The position numbers and the translations under genes were made by a program. DNA of 28,301 nt from contig JAEZEZ010000014.1 of NCBI GenBank assembly GCA_023432855.1, forward strand, positions 1 to 28,301, written 5' to 3'. The notes beneath the pieces were generated by a model. The model was not told the DNA's origin. It searched no databases and was given only the letters and a program-made list of their open reading frames with translations. Source of the stretch: Pseudomonadota bacterium (GTDB lineage: Bacteria; Pseudomonadota; Alphaproteobacteria; Caulobacterales; Caulobacteraceae). Of the stretch, positions 9,936-17,724 are shown piece after piece. Position 1 is the first letter of the stretch; the number at the start of each line of letters is the position of its first letter.

Positions 9936-12900
9936 ATGCCGCCCGCTGCGGAAGCCCTCGACAGCGCCTGGGACGCGCTCGACGCCGGCAAATTCAGGGA
10001 TGAGACCGAGGCCGTCCGCGACCTGCTCGCCCGCAGCCCCCTGACCGAGCAGGAACGCTCCGCCGTCGTCGCCGAGGCCGAGGCGCTGGTGCGCACGGCG
10101 CGCGGACGTAACGACCGGCAGGGCGTCGTCGAAAGCTTCCTCCAGGAGTTCTCCCTCGGTACGCGGGAAGGACTGGCGCTCATGTGCCTGGCCGAAGCGC
10201 TGCTGCGCACCCCCGACGAGGAGACCCGCGACCGCCTGATCGCCGAGAAGATCGGTTCGGCCGACTGGGCGAGCCACCTCGGCAAGTCCGACAGCCTGTT
10301 CGTCAACGCCTCCACCTGGGGGCTGATGCTGACCGGACGGCTGGTCGAGGTCGACGACCTGGCGAAGCAGGATCTGGGCGGCTTCCTCAAACGGCTTGCG
10401 GGCCGCATCGGCGAGCCGGTGATCCGCCAGGCCGTGGCCGCCGCCGTGCGCATCATGGGCGAGCAGTTCGTCCTCGGCCGCGACATCGCCCAGGCGCTGC
10501 GCCGCGCCAGGCGCGAAGGCTATCTCTGTTCCTTCGACATGCTGGGCGAGGGCGCGCGCACCGCGTCCGACGCCGACCGTTACGAGCGGATCTACGCCGA
10601 AGCCATCGACGAGGTCGGCCGCAACAAAGGCGGAAGCGGACCGGAGAGCGGCCACGGCGTCTCCATCAAGCTTTCGGCCCTGTCTCCGCGCTATGAAGCG
10701 ACCCAGGAAGCCCGCGTCTGGGAAGAGCTTTACCCCCGGGTGAAGCGGCTGGCGCTGATCGCGGCGAAGCACGACCTGAACTGCACCATCGACGCCGAAG
10801 AGGCCGACCGGCTCGTCATTTCCCTGAAGATGCTGGAGCGCCTCGCCCGCGAACCCGAACTGGGCTCGTGGACGGGGCTCGGCCTCGCCGTTCAGGCCTA
10901 TCAGAAGCGCGGCTCCGAGGTCATAACCCGGGTGGCCGACCTGGCGCGGCGGACAGGCCGGCGGCTGATGGTGCGGCTGGTCAAGGGCGCCTACTGGGAC
11001 AGCGAGATCAAGCGGGCGCAGATCGCGGGGCGGCCGGACTATCCCGTCTTCACCACCAAGCCGGCGACCGATCTCTCCTACCTGGTCTGCGCGCGTGAGC
11101 TGATCGCGGCCTCGCCTCACCTCTACGCCCAGTTCGCCACCCACAACGCCCACACCCTCGCCGCCGTGCGAGCCATGGCCGAGGAGGCGGGCGTGAAGAT
11201 CGAGTTTCAGCGCCTGCATGGCATGGGTGAGGCGCTGTATGAGGCCGCCGCCGCCCGCTACGGCGACGTCACCCTGCGCGCCTATGCGCCGGTCGGCGGG
11301 CACGAGGACCTGCTTCCCTACCTGGTGCGCCGCCTTCTGGAGAACGGCGCCAACACCTCCTTCGTCCACGCCCTGCTCGACGAGCGGGTGCCGGCCGCCG
11401 ATGTCGTCCGCGACCCGATCGCCGCCGTGGAAGCCAACCCGGGGCCCCACCCCCGCATCCCGACCCCGAGACACATGTACGGATCCGCCCGCGAGAACCC
11501 CTACGGCCGCGACTACAGCCAGGCCGACGAACGCGCCCGCATCGCCCGCACGGTCCAGGCCATCGACGACAGCCGGCTCAACGCCGGCCCGATCGTCGGC
11601 GGCGAACTGCGCAAGGGCTCGGGCGCCCAGCCGGTGCACAGCCCGGCGGACCGGTCGAAGGTGCTGGGCGATGTCGCCGAGGCGACGCCCGAGGACATCG
11701 ATCTCGCCGCGCGCCTGGGCGCCGAGGCCCAGATCGGCTGGGACCGCATGGGCGGCGCAGGGCGCGCGAAGGTGCTGCGCGCCATGGGCGACGCGCTCGA
11801 AGCCGATACCGACCGGCTGGTGGCGCTGCTATCGCGCGAAGCCGGCAAGACCCTGAACGACGGCGTTGCCGAGGTGCGCGAGGCCGTGGACTTCTGCCGC
11901 TACTACGCCGGCCTCGCCGAGAAGCAGTTCACCACGCCGGAGGTGCTGCCCGGACCGGTGGGCGAGACCAACCAGCTCGAACTGCACGGCCGCGGCGTCT
12001 TCGTCTGCATCAGCCCGTGGAACTTCCCGCTGGCTATCTTCACCGGCCAGATCGCGGCGGCGCTGGCCGCCGGCAACGCGGTCCTCGCCAAGCCGGCCGA
12101 GCAGACGCCTCTGGTGGCGGCCGAAGCGGTGCGGCTGTTCCACAAGGCGGGCCTCGATGCGCGGCTGCTGGCCCTTCTGCCCGGCCGGGGCGAGACCGTT
12201 GGCCAGGCCCTGTGCGGGCATCCCGGCATCGACGGCGTCGCCTTCACGGGCGGGACCGACACGGCCTGGCGCATCAATCGCCAGCTGGCCGCGCGCGAAG
12301 GTCCGATCGTGCCTTTCATCGCCGAAACCGGCGGGCTGAACGGCATGTTCGTCGACACCACGGCCCTGCGCGAACAGGTGATCGACGACGTCATCCTGTC
12401 GGCGATCGGCTCGGCCGGTCAGCGGTGCTCGGCGTTGCGCGTCCTCTATGTGCCGAAGGATTCCGCCGACGCGCTGATCGAGGGGCTGAGCGGCGCGCTC
12501 GATGCGCTGGTGATCGGGGACCCCGCCGACCCATCGACCGATGTTGGCCCCGTGATCGACGAGGAGGCCCGCGCCAATCTCGAGGCGCACATCCAGCGCC
12601 TTGGCAAGGACGCGAAGATCCTGAAGCAACTCGACGTGTCCCACCTGAAGGACAAGGGCTGCTACTTCGGTCCGGTGATGGCCGAGGTCCCCCGGCCGGA
12701 CTACCTGGAGCGGGAAGTCTTCGGGCCGGTGCTGCACGTCTACCGCTACGATCCGGCCGACCTGGAGAACGTGGCGAAGAAGCTGGCGGCGCGGGGCTAC
12801 GGCCTGACGCTCGGCGTCCACTCGCGTATCGAAGCGTTCGCCGAAGAGGTGAAGCGTCTGGTGCCGGCCGGCAACGTCTATGTGAACCGCTCGATCATCG

Positions 12901-13058
12901 GCGCCGTAGTGGGGGTGCAGCCATTCGGCGGCGAAGGCCTGTCGGGGACCGGTCCCAAGGCTGGCGGGCCGCACGCGCTCCTGCGCTACGCGGCCGAGCG
13001 GGCGGTGTCGGTGAACATCGCGGCCCAGGGCGGCGACCCCGCCCTGCTTAACCTCTGA
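9936..13058 (+). CDS. putA: Bifunctional proline dehydrogenase / L-glutamate gamma-semialdehyde dehydrogenase
   Basis: This 1040-residue enzyme oxidises proline to glutamate in two channelled steps. The N-terminal arm (about 1-140) leads to the FAD-containing proline dehydrogenase barrel with LGEGARTASDADRY (near 202), IDAEEADR, RLMVRLVKGAYWDSEIKRAQ (near 342) and GGHEDLLPYLVRRLLENGAN (near 450). The aldehyde dehydrogenase half has ISPWNFPLAIFTGQIAAALA (near 692), Glu797 in FIAETGG and nucleophile Cys831 in GSAGQRCSAL. It starts directly with the arm: there is no ribbon-helix-helix DNA-binding domain and no long C-terminal extension, so it is the short type A PutA and should not autoregulate. 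No PutR-like regulator gene lies nearby; the divergent neighbour is the glycosyltransferase. It probably shares a transcript with the CxxC protein 12 nt downstream. Confidence 0.97.
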   Translation: MPPAAEALDSAWDALDAGKFRDETEAVRDLLARSPLTEQERSAVVAEAEALVRTARGRNDRQGVVESFLQEFSLGTREGLALMCLAEALLRTPDEETRDRLIAEKIGSADWASHLGKSDSLFVNASTWGLMLTGRLVEVDDLAKQDLGGFLKRLAGRIGEPVIRQAVAAAVRIMGEQFVLGRDIAQALRRARREGYLCSFDMLGEGARTASDADRYERIYAEAIDEVGRNKGGSGPESGHGVSIKLSALSPRYEATQEARVWEELYPRVKRLALIAAKHDLNCTIDAEEADRLVISLKMLERLAREPELGSWTGLGLAVQAYQKRGSEVITRVADLARRTGRRLMVRLVKGAYWDSEIKRAQIAGRPDYPVFTTKPATDLSYLVCARELIAASPHLYAQFATHNAHTLAAVRAMAEEAGVKIEFQRLHGMGEALYEAAAARYGDVTLRAYAPVGGHEDLLPYLVRRLLENGANTSFVHALLDERVPAADVVRDPIAAVEANPGPHPRIPTPRHMYGSARENPYGRDYSQADERARIARTVQAIDDSRLNAGPIVGGELRKGSGAQPVHSPADRSKVLGDVAEATPEDIDLAARLGAEAQIGWDRMGGAGRAKVLRAMGDALEADTDRLVALLSREAGKTLNDGVAEVREAVDFCRYYAGLAEKQFTTPEVLPGPVGETNQLELHGRGVFVCISPWNFPLAIFTGQIAAALAAGNAVLAKPAEQTPLVAAEAVRLFHKAGLDARLLALLPGRGETVGQALCGHPGIDGVAFTGGTDTAWRINRQLAAREGPIVPFIAETGGLNGMFVDTTALREQVIDDVILSAIGSAGQRCSALRVLYVPKDSADALIEGLSGALDALVIGDPADPSTDVGPVIDEEARANLEAHIQRLGKDAKILKQLDVSHLKDKGCYFGPVMAEVPRPDYLEREVFGPVLHVYRYDPADLENVAKKLAARGYGLTLGVHSRIEAFAEEVKRLVPAGNVYVNRSIIGAVVGVQPFGGEGLSGTGPKAGGPHALLRYAAERAVSVNIAAQGGDPALLNL

Positions 13059-13070
13059 GGGGGGACTTCG

Positions 13071-13439
13071 ATGGTCAAGGACTACAGGACCCGCCTGGCC
13101 GAGGTCGACGAGTACGCCCTGCGGCTGAAGGAGCTGGTGCCGACAGCAATGTCTGCTTTCGGCCAGCTCGCCCGCGAGAGTCAGGTCCCGAACGCCCTCG
13201 ACAAGAAGACCAAGGAGCTGATCGCCCTGGCCATCGGCGTGAAGGCCCAGTGCGACGCCTGCATCGGCTACCACGCCCGCGGCGCCCTGCGCGCCGGGGC
13301 AACGCGCCAGGAAGTGGCGGAGGCGGTGATGGTGTCCATCCAGATGGGCGGCGGACCCGCCATCAACTACGCCGCCGACGCCCTGCGCGCCTTCGACCAG
13401 TTCGCTGAGGCGGCGAAGGCGGAAGCCTCCCCGGAATAG
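13071..13439 (+). CDS. AhpD-like carboxymuconolactone decarboxylase family protein
   Basis: A 122-residue all-helical protein with the CMD/AhpD-like signature: Glu49 in KTKELIALAIGVKAQ, then Cys61-x2-Cys64 and His68 in CDACIGYHARGAL, followed by GATRQEVAEAVMVSIQMGGGPA. Family members with this CxxC-x3-H arrangement act as thiol peroxidase or disulfide reductants; those lacking the Cys pair are true decarboxylases, so a redox role is more likely here. It starts 12 nt after putA behind a GGGGGG-type ribosome site and is likely cotranscribed, perhaps protecting against peroxide from proline oxidation (inference). It converges with the GDT1-family gene 17 nt away without a visible terminator. Confidence 0.9.
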   Translation: MVKDYRTRLAEVDEYALRLKELVPTAMSAFGQLARESQVPNALDKKTKELIALAIGVKAQCDACIGYHARGALRAGATRQEVAEAVMVSIQMGGGPAINYAADALRAFDQFAEAAKAEASPE

Positions 13440-13456
13440 AAGGAGCCGGTCGGAGT

Positions 13457-14026
13457 TCAGCCTGCGACCAGGATCCAGACACCGGTGGCGGCGAAGCCGA
13501 CAGCCGCCGCACGCCGGATCCAGACGAGGGGCAGCCGCTCCGCAGCCGCCTCGCCCAGGAATACCGCCGGTCCGTTGGCGATCATCATGCCGAGTGTTGT
13601 GCCGGCCGCCACCACCGCGACCTCCGCCGGGAACCGTGCGCCCAGGGCCGCGGTCGCCACCTGGGTCTTGTCGCCCATTTCGACCAGGAAGAACGCCACC
13701 GCCGTCGCGGCGAACACGCCCCAGGCGCTCTTCGCACGATCCTCGGGCGGACAGTCGTCGAACCCGTCCGGGATCAGGGCCCACACCGCAAAGCCCAGGA
13801 AGGCCAGCCCCAGCACCCACTTCACCCACGGCCCGGCAAGCCAGGCGCCCAGCAGGGCCCCGAAGCCCGCGGCGAGCGCGTGGTTGAGAAGCGTCGCCAC
13901 GAGGATGCCCAACAGGATCGGCGCGGGCTTGCGCCAGGTCGCCGCCAGGCAGATCGCCAGCAGCATGGTCTTGTCGCCGATCTCGGCGATGGCCACGAGG
14001 CCAGTGGAAATCAGGAAGGCGTCCAT
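13457..14026 (-). CDS. GDT1/TMEM165 (UPF0016) family cation transporter
   Basis: This 189-residue inner-membrane protein has six to seven predicted helices in two homologous halves, each with the family signature E-x-G-D-K-T: EIGDKT at 15-20 and EMGDKT at 116-121. Members exchange Mn2+ or Ca2+ for H+, and bacterial ones such as MneA export manganese. The acidic loop between the halves (GFDDCPPEDRAKS, 88-100) is usual. Length agrees with bacterial two-repeat members. The gene is followed head to tail, 31 nt away, by the PAP2 gene that starts further upstream on the same strand. No yybP-ykoY manganese riboswitch could be placed in the short gap before it. Confidence 0.9.
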   Translation of the reverse strand: MDAFLISTGLVAIAEIGDKTMLLAICLAATWRKPAPILLGILVATLLNHALAAGFGALLGAWLAGPWVKWVLGLAFLGFAVWALIPDGFDDCPPEDRAKSAWGVFAATAVAFFLVEMGDKTQVATAALGARFPAEVAVVAAGTTLGMMIANGPAVFLGEAAAERLPLVWIRRAAAVGFAATGVWILVAG

Positions 14027-14057
14027 CGGAACCCGGCGGGGATAATCGCGAGGACGA

Positions 14058-14822
14058 CTACTCCCCGGCTGCGGGCGCCGGATTATCGGCCGCGCGGCCG
14101 GGCGGCAAGTGCTGGGGCCGGCTGATGCCCTGGCGCCCGTTGAAGCGCTCGAAGCCCCAGGCCGCCAGCCAGCAGACGGTCGCCCAGGCCGCGCCGATGC
14201 ACCACCCGGCCGTTACGTCGGACGCCCAGTGCACGCCGAGGTACACGCGGCTCAGGCCGACGACGAGGGCCAGCACGATGGCGACCCCCATGACGTAGGC
14301 CTTCAGGCGCTTCTGGGGCATCGCCTTGGCCACCAGGGAGCCGATGGTCAGGTAGACCACGGCGGACAGCATCGCGTGGCCGGAAGGGAAGCTCGGATTG
14401 ACCGCTTCCACGGCCCGGAAGTCGACGGGCGGGCGCTCCCGGCCGAAGGCGCCCTTCAGGAACTGGCTGAGGACGATGCCGCCGCCCAGAGCCGTGGCGA
14501 GAAACATGACGGCGATGGCTCGCCTGCGCATCAGGAGGAAACCGGACACGACCAGGGCGATCACCACAAGGACGGCGATGCCGCCCAGCGCCGTAAGGTC
14601 GGCCATGGCGATCTCGACCCAGTGAGGACCGATCGGGTTTCCCGGCTCCCCCGGCGTCCGCACCGCTTCGAGCACGAATCGGTCGAAGGCCTGGGTGTCG
14701 GCCTCGGCCACGTCATCGGCGATCTCGGCGAAGGCTATGATCGACAGGCCCGTTATGAGCAGGGCTGCGACCAGCACGGCTTCGGCCCGCGCCAGGCGGA
14801 AGGCCGCGACCAACAGTCTCAT
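14058..14822 (-). CDS. Membrane PAP2-family phosphatase
   Basis: The 254-residue product has an N-terminal helix (about 15-33), four or five further membrane spans and the three PAP2 motifs on the periplasmic side: K123-x6-RP (KGAFGRERPP), PSGHAM (146-151) and SRVYLGVHWASDV (191-203), with catalytic His149 and His198 and Asp202. Enzymes of this type remove phosphate from lipids such as phosphatidic acid, phosphatidylglycerol phosphate or undecaprenyl pyrophosphate. The frame is open to 15068 but only ATG 14822 has a suitable GAGGG ribosome site and gives a normal N-terminus. The C-terminal 30 residues are a polar cytoplasmic tail. The lipid substrate is not predictable. Confidence 0.88.
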   Translation of the reverse strand: MRLLVAAFRLARAEAVLVAALLITGLSIIAFAEIADDVAEADTQAFDRFVLEAVRTPGEPGNPIGPHWVEIAMADLTALGGIAVLVVIALVVSGFLLMRRRAIAVMFLATALGGGIVLSQFLKGAFGRERPPVDFRAVEAVNPSFPSGHAMLSAVVYLTIGSLVAKAMPQKRLKAYVMGVAIVLALVVGLSRVYLGVHWASDVTAGWCIGAAWATVCWLAAWGFERFNGRQGISRPQHLPPGRAADNPAPAAGE

Positions 14823-14994
14823 GACGGAGTCCCTCACCCTCGTTGAACGGCTGGCTGTCTCCGGTGTTCCCGGGCGTTTCACGGCGATGTGAACGCCGCC
14901 GGATCGTCCGGCTGGGACAAAATTCGCCGGGCCTTCCACAGGTTTTTCCCGCGCCGCGCGGCGCTCGTCGTATTGACCGCTCCTTAACCCTGTG

Positions 14995-15041
14995 GCCCCA
15001 TATGTCGGGTCGGGGCTGGCCTTAACCACTACATCATGTGG
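14995..15041 (+). promoter_or_regulatory. Paired NrdR boxes upstream of nrdA
   Basis: CCACTACATCATGTGG (15026-15041) and GCCCCATATGTCGGGT (14995-15010) both resemble the 16-bp NrdR palindrome (acaCwAtATaTwGtgt). They are 31 bp apart centre to centre, three helical turns, which is the usual spacing of cooperative NrdR sites. A TTGACC -35-like hexamer lies at 14973-14978, so the boxes would cover the promoter and repress nrdA when dATP is high. The upstream box is the weaker match. Confidence 0.6.
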
Positions 15042-15058
15042 TCGCGGTCGGCATCGGG

Positions 15059-15089
15059 GATTCCACAAGGTGTATTCGGGGGCTGAGTC
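15059..15089 (+). promoter_or_regulatory. Two GANTC (CcrM) sites in the nrdA leader
   Basis: GATTC (15059-15063) and GAGTC (15085-15089) lie within 40 bp of the nrdA start, with a third site at 14827-14831. GANTC is the CcrM methylation target in Caulobacterales and its state can couple promoters to the cell cycle through GcrA. Function here is inferred. Confidence 0.4.
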
Positions 15090-15097
15090 AGTAAGTC

Positions 15098-16966
15098 ATG
15101 TCGAGCGGTGAAGCTGCAAAGAAGGAAGTCCCGGGCGCGACGGCCAAGAGCGTCGGCCGTCAGATCGAGCGGCCCCAGCTCCAGCTGGTGCGCAAGGTCG
15201 AGATCGACCGGTCGCGCGACGCGCTGCTGACGGACTTCGGCAAGACGACGCTGGAAGACCGGTACCTGCTGCCGGGCGAGAGCTACCAGGAGATGTTCGC
15301 CCGCGTGGCCACGGCCTACGCCGACGACGCCGACCACGCGCAGCGGGTCTACGACTACATCTCGCAGCTGTGGTTCATGCCGGCGACGCCGGTGCTGTCG
15401 AACGGCGGCGCGAACCGCGGCCTGCCGATCTCCTGCTTCCTCAACGCCGTCGGCGACAGCCTCGATTCGATCGTCGGCACCTGGAACCAGAACGTCTGGC
15501 TGGCGTCCAACGGCGGCGGCATCGGCACCTACTGGGGCAAGGTCCGCTCCATCGGGGAGAAGGTGAAGGGCGCGGGCCAGACCTCGGGCATCATCCCGTT
15601 CATCCGCGTGATGGACTCCCTGACCCTCGCCATCAGCCAGGGTTCGCTGCGCCGCGGCTCGGCGGCGGTCTATCTCGACGTCCACCACCCCGAGATCGAG
15701 GAGTTCCTCGAGATCCGGAAACCGTCGGGCGACTTCAACCGCAAGAGCCTGAACCTCCACCACGGCATCAACATCACCGACGAGTTCATGGAGGCGGTGC
15801 GCGACGGGGCCCCGTTTGGCCTGCGCAGCCCCAAGAACGACGAGGTGATCCGCTACGTCGACGCCCGCAACCTGTGGCAGAAGATTCTCGAGATCCGCCT
15901 GGCCACGGGCGAGCCCTACCTGATCTTCTCCGACACCGTGAACCGCGCTATGCCGCAGCACCAGCGCGAGCTGGGCATGAAGGTGACCCAGTCGAACCTG
16001 TGCTCGGAGATCATGCTGCACACGGGGCCCGATCACCTTGGCAACGAACGCACCGCGGTCTGCTGCCTGTCGTCGGTGAACGCCGAGAAGTACCTGGAGT
16101 GGCGCGACCACCCGACCTTCATCGAAGACGTCATGCGCTTCCTCGACAACGTGCTCGAGGACTTCATCCAGCGCGCGCCGCCCGAGATGAACGCGGCCAT
16201 CTACTCCGCCAAGCGCGAGCGTTCGGTGGGGCTGGGGCTGATGGGCTTCCACTCGTTCCTGCAGCAGCAGAACGTGGCCTTCGAAAGCGCGCTGGCGAAG
16301 TCCTGGAACATGCGCATCTTCAAGCACCTGCGCCGCGAGGCCGACAAGGCCAGCCGGCTGCTGGCCGAAGAGCGCGGCGCCTGTCCCGACGCCGCCGACC
16401 GCGGCGTCATGGAGCGCTTCACCCACAAGCTGGCGATCGCGCCGACGGCCTCGATCTCGATCATCTGCGGCGGCACCTCCGCGGGTATCGAGCCGATCCC
16501 GGCCAACATCTACAGCCACAAGACCCTGTCAGGCACCTTCGCGGTGAAGAACCCCTACCTGGAGCGCCTGCTCGACGAGAAGGGGAAGAACACCGAGTCC
16601 GTCTGGAGCTCCATCCTCGAGCACGAGGGCTCGGTCCAGCACCTCGACTTCCTGACCCAGGACGAGAAGGACACCTACAAGACGGCGTTCGAGATCGACC
16701 AGCGATGGGTCATCGAACTGGCCGCCGACCGCACGCCGGAGATCTGCCAGTCGCAGTCGGTGAACGTCTTCCTGCCCGGCAACGTCGACAAGTGGGACCT
16801 GCACATGCTGCACTGGACGGCGTGGGAGCGCGGCTGCAAGTCGCTCTACTACCTGCGCTCCAAGTCGGTGCAGCGGGCCGCGTTCGCCGGCGCCGAGACG
16901 GGCGAGAAGGTGGACATGGCCGCCTCGGCCAAGACCGATTACGAGGAATGCCTCGCCTGCCAGTAG
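15098..16966 (+). CDS. nrdA: Ribonucleoside-diphosphate reductase, class I alpha subunit
   Basis: The 622-residue large subunit makes deoxyribonucleotides together with a radical-generating beta subunit. Seen in order: PISCFLNAVGD with redox Cys113, SNGGGIGTYWG (137-147), the active-site N300-x-C302-x-E304 in SNLCSEIMLHT, the partner cysteine at 322/323 in VCCLSSVN, APTASISII (448-456), the radical-transfer tyrosines 584-585 in KSLYYLRS, and the C-terminal CLAC shuttle pair (618/621). It begins without the ~90-residue ATP-cone, so the usual dATP overall-activity switch is absent from this subunit. NrdB is not encoded next to it: an esterase gene follows a strong terminator, so the beta subunit is elsewhere. 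The ATG at 15098 has only a weak ribosome site. The NrdR boxes and GANTC sites upstream indicate dNTP-linked and cell-cycle control. Confidence 0.96.
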   Translation: MSSGEAAKKEVPGATAKSVGRQIERPQLQLVRKVEIDRSRDALLTDFGKTTLEDRYLLPGESYQEMFARVATAYADDADHAQRVYDYISQLWFMPATPVLSNGGANRGLPISCFLNAVGDSLDSIVGTWNQNVWLASNGGGIGTYWGKVRSIGEKVKGAGQTSGIIPFIRVMDSLTLAISQGSLRRGSAAVYLDVHHPEIEEFLEIRKPSGDFNRKSLNLHHGINITDEFMEAVRDGAPFGLRSPKNDEVIRYVDARNLWQKILEIRLATGEPYLIFSDTVNRAMPQHQRELGMKVTQSNLCSEIMLHTGPDHLGNERTAVCCLSSVNAEKYLEWRDHPTFIEDVMRFLDNVLEDFIQRAPPEMNAAIYSAKRERSVGLGLMGFHSFLQQQNVAFESALAKSWNMRIFKHLRREADKASRLLAEERGACPDAADRGVMERFTHKLAIAPTASISIICGGTSAGIEPIPANIYSHKTLSGTFAVKNPYLERLLDEKGKNTESVWSSILEHEGSVQHLDFLTQDEKDTYKTAFEIDQRWVIELAADRTPEICQSQSVNVFLPGNVDKWDLHMLHWTAWERGCKSLYYLRSKSVQRAAFAGAETGEKVDMAASAKTDYEECLACQ

Positions 16967-16992
16967 GGCGACGCGGATATGCCTTTCGAGAG

Positions 16993-17018
16993 CCCCCGGT
17001 CCCAGGCCGGGGGTTTTT
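16993..17018 (+). terminator. Rho-independent terminator of nrdA
   Basis: CCCCCGG (16993-16999) pairs with CCGGGGG (17007-17013) around a 7-nt loop, followed by TTTTT. It begins 26 nt after the nrdA stop codon. Confidence 0.9.
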
Positions 17019-17064
17019 CGTTGAGCGGCTTGACCCGGCCGCCGCGTCCCGGCACGGGCAGGGC

Positions 17065-17724
17065 ATGACTTCCCTGCCCCTCCTCGATGGCCCCTCCGTC
17101 CCGCCGGCCTCCGGCGGCAAGCCGAAGCAGCTGGTGATCCTGATCCACGGCTACGGCTCCAACGGCGACGACCTGATCGGCCTCGTGCCGCACTGGCGCG
17201 GACTGCTTCCCGATGCGCAGTTCGTGTCGCCCAACGCCCCCGAGCGCGTGCCCGGCCTCGCCTACGGCTATCAGTGGTGGCCGATCCAGACCTTCAGCCT
17301 GCAGGAGCGGGCCGAGGGCGCCAGGCGCGCCGGACCGGTTCTGGACGCCTTCATCGACCGGCAGCTGGAACTCCATGGCCTGTCAGAGGAGAACCTGGCG
17401 CTGGTCGGGTTCAGCCAGGGAACCATGATGGCGCTGCACGCGGCGCCGCGGCGCGAGCGGCCGGTGGCCGGCGTCGTCGCCTACTCGGGCATGGTCACGG
17501 ACGAGGCCTCGCTGGAAACGGACCTGAAGACCAGGCCGCCGGTGCTGCTCGTGCACGGCGACGCCGACCCGGTCGTGCCCTTCGCCGCCTTCAATCATGC
17601 GAAGGGCGTTCTGGACCGGCTCGGCTTCGAACTCGACACCCACGTCAGCCGCAACGTCGGCCACAGCATCGACATGGACGGTCTGCGGCTGGGCGGCGAA
17701 TTCCTGAAGCGGGTGCTCGGCTAG
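17065..17724 (+). CDS. Phospholipase/carboxylesterase family alpha/beta hydrolase
   Basis: This 219-residue cytoplasmic hydrolase belongs to the acyl-protein-thioesterase/carboxylesterase (Abhydrolase_2) group. The oxyanion motif ILIHGYGSNGDDL (25-37), nucleophile Ser117 in LVGFSQGTMMAL, Asp168 in LLVHGDADPVVP and His200 in VGHSID form a complete triad, and YGYQWWPIQ is typical of this group. There is no signal peptide. The frame stays open far upstream through nrdA, but ATG 17065 is the first start after the nrdA terminator and gives the family length; its ribosome site is weak. The stop codon TAG (17722-17724) overlaps the stop of the convergent peptidase gene within the palindrome CTAG. 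Natural substrate unknown. Confidence 0.92.
   Translation: MTSLPLLDGPSVPPASGGKPKQLVILIHGYGSNGDDLIGLVPHWRGLLPDAQFVSPNAPERVPGLAYGYQWWPIQTFSLQERAEGARRAGPVLDAFIDRQLELHGLSEENLALVGFSQGTMMALHAAPRRERPVAGVVAYSGMVTDEASLETDLKTRPPVLLVHGDADPVVPFAAFNHAKGVLDRLGFELDTHVSRNVGHSIDMDGLRLGGEFLKRVLG

Noticed and set aside
14934..15066. DnaA-box-like TTCCACA sequences before nrdA
   Set aside because: Both match only about 7 of 9 positions and have no clustered high-affinity site, so chance occurrence is likely.
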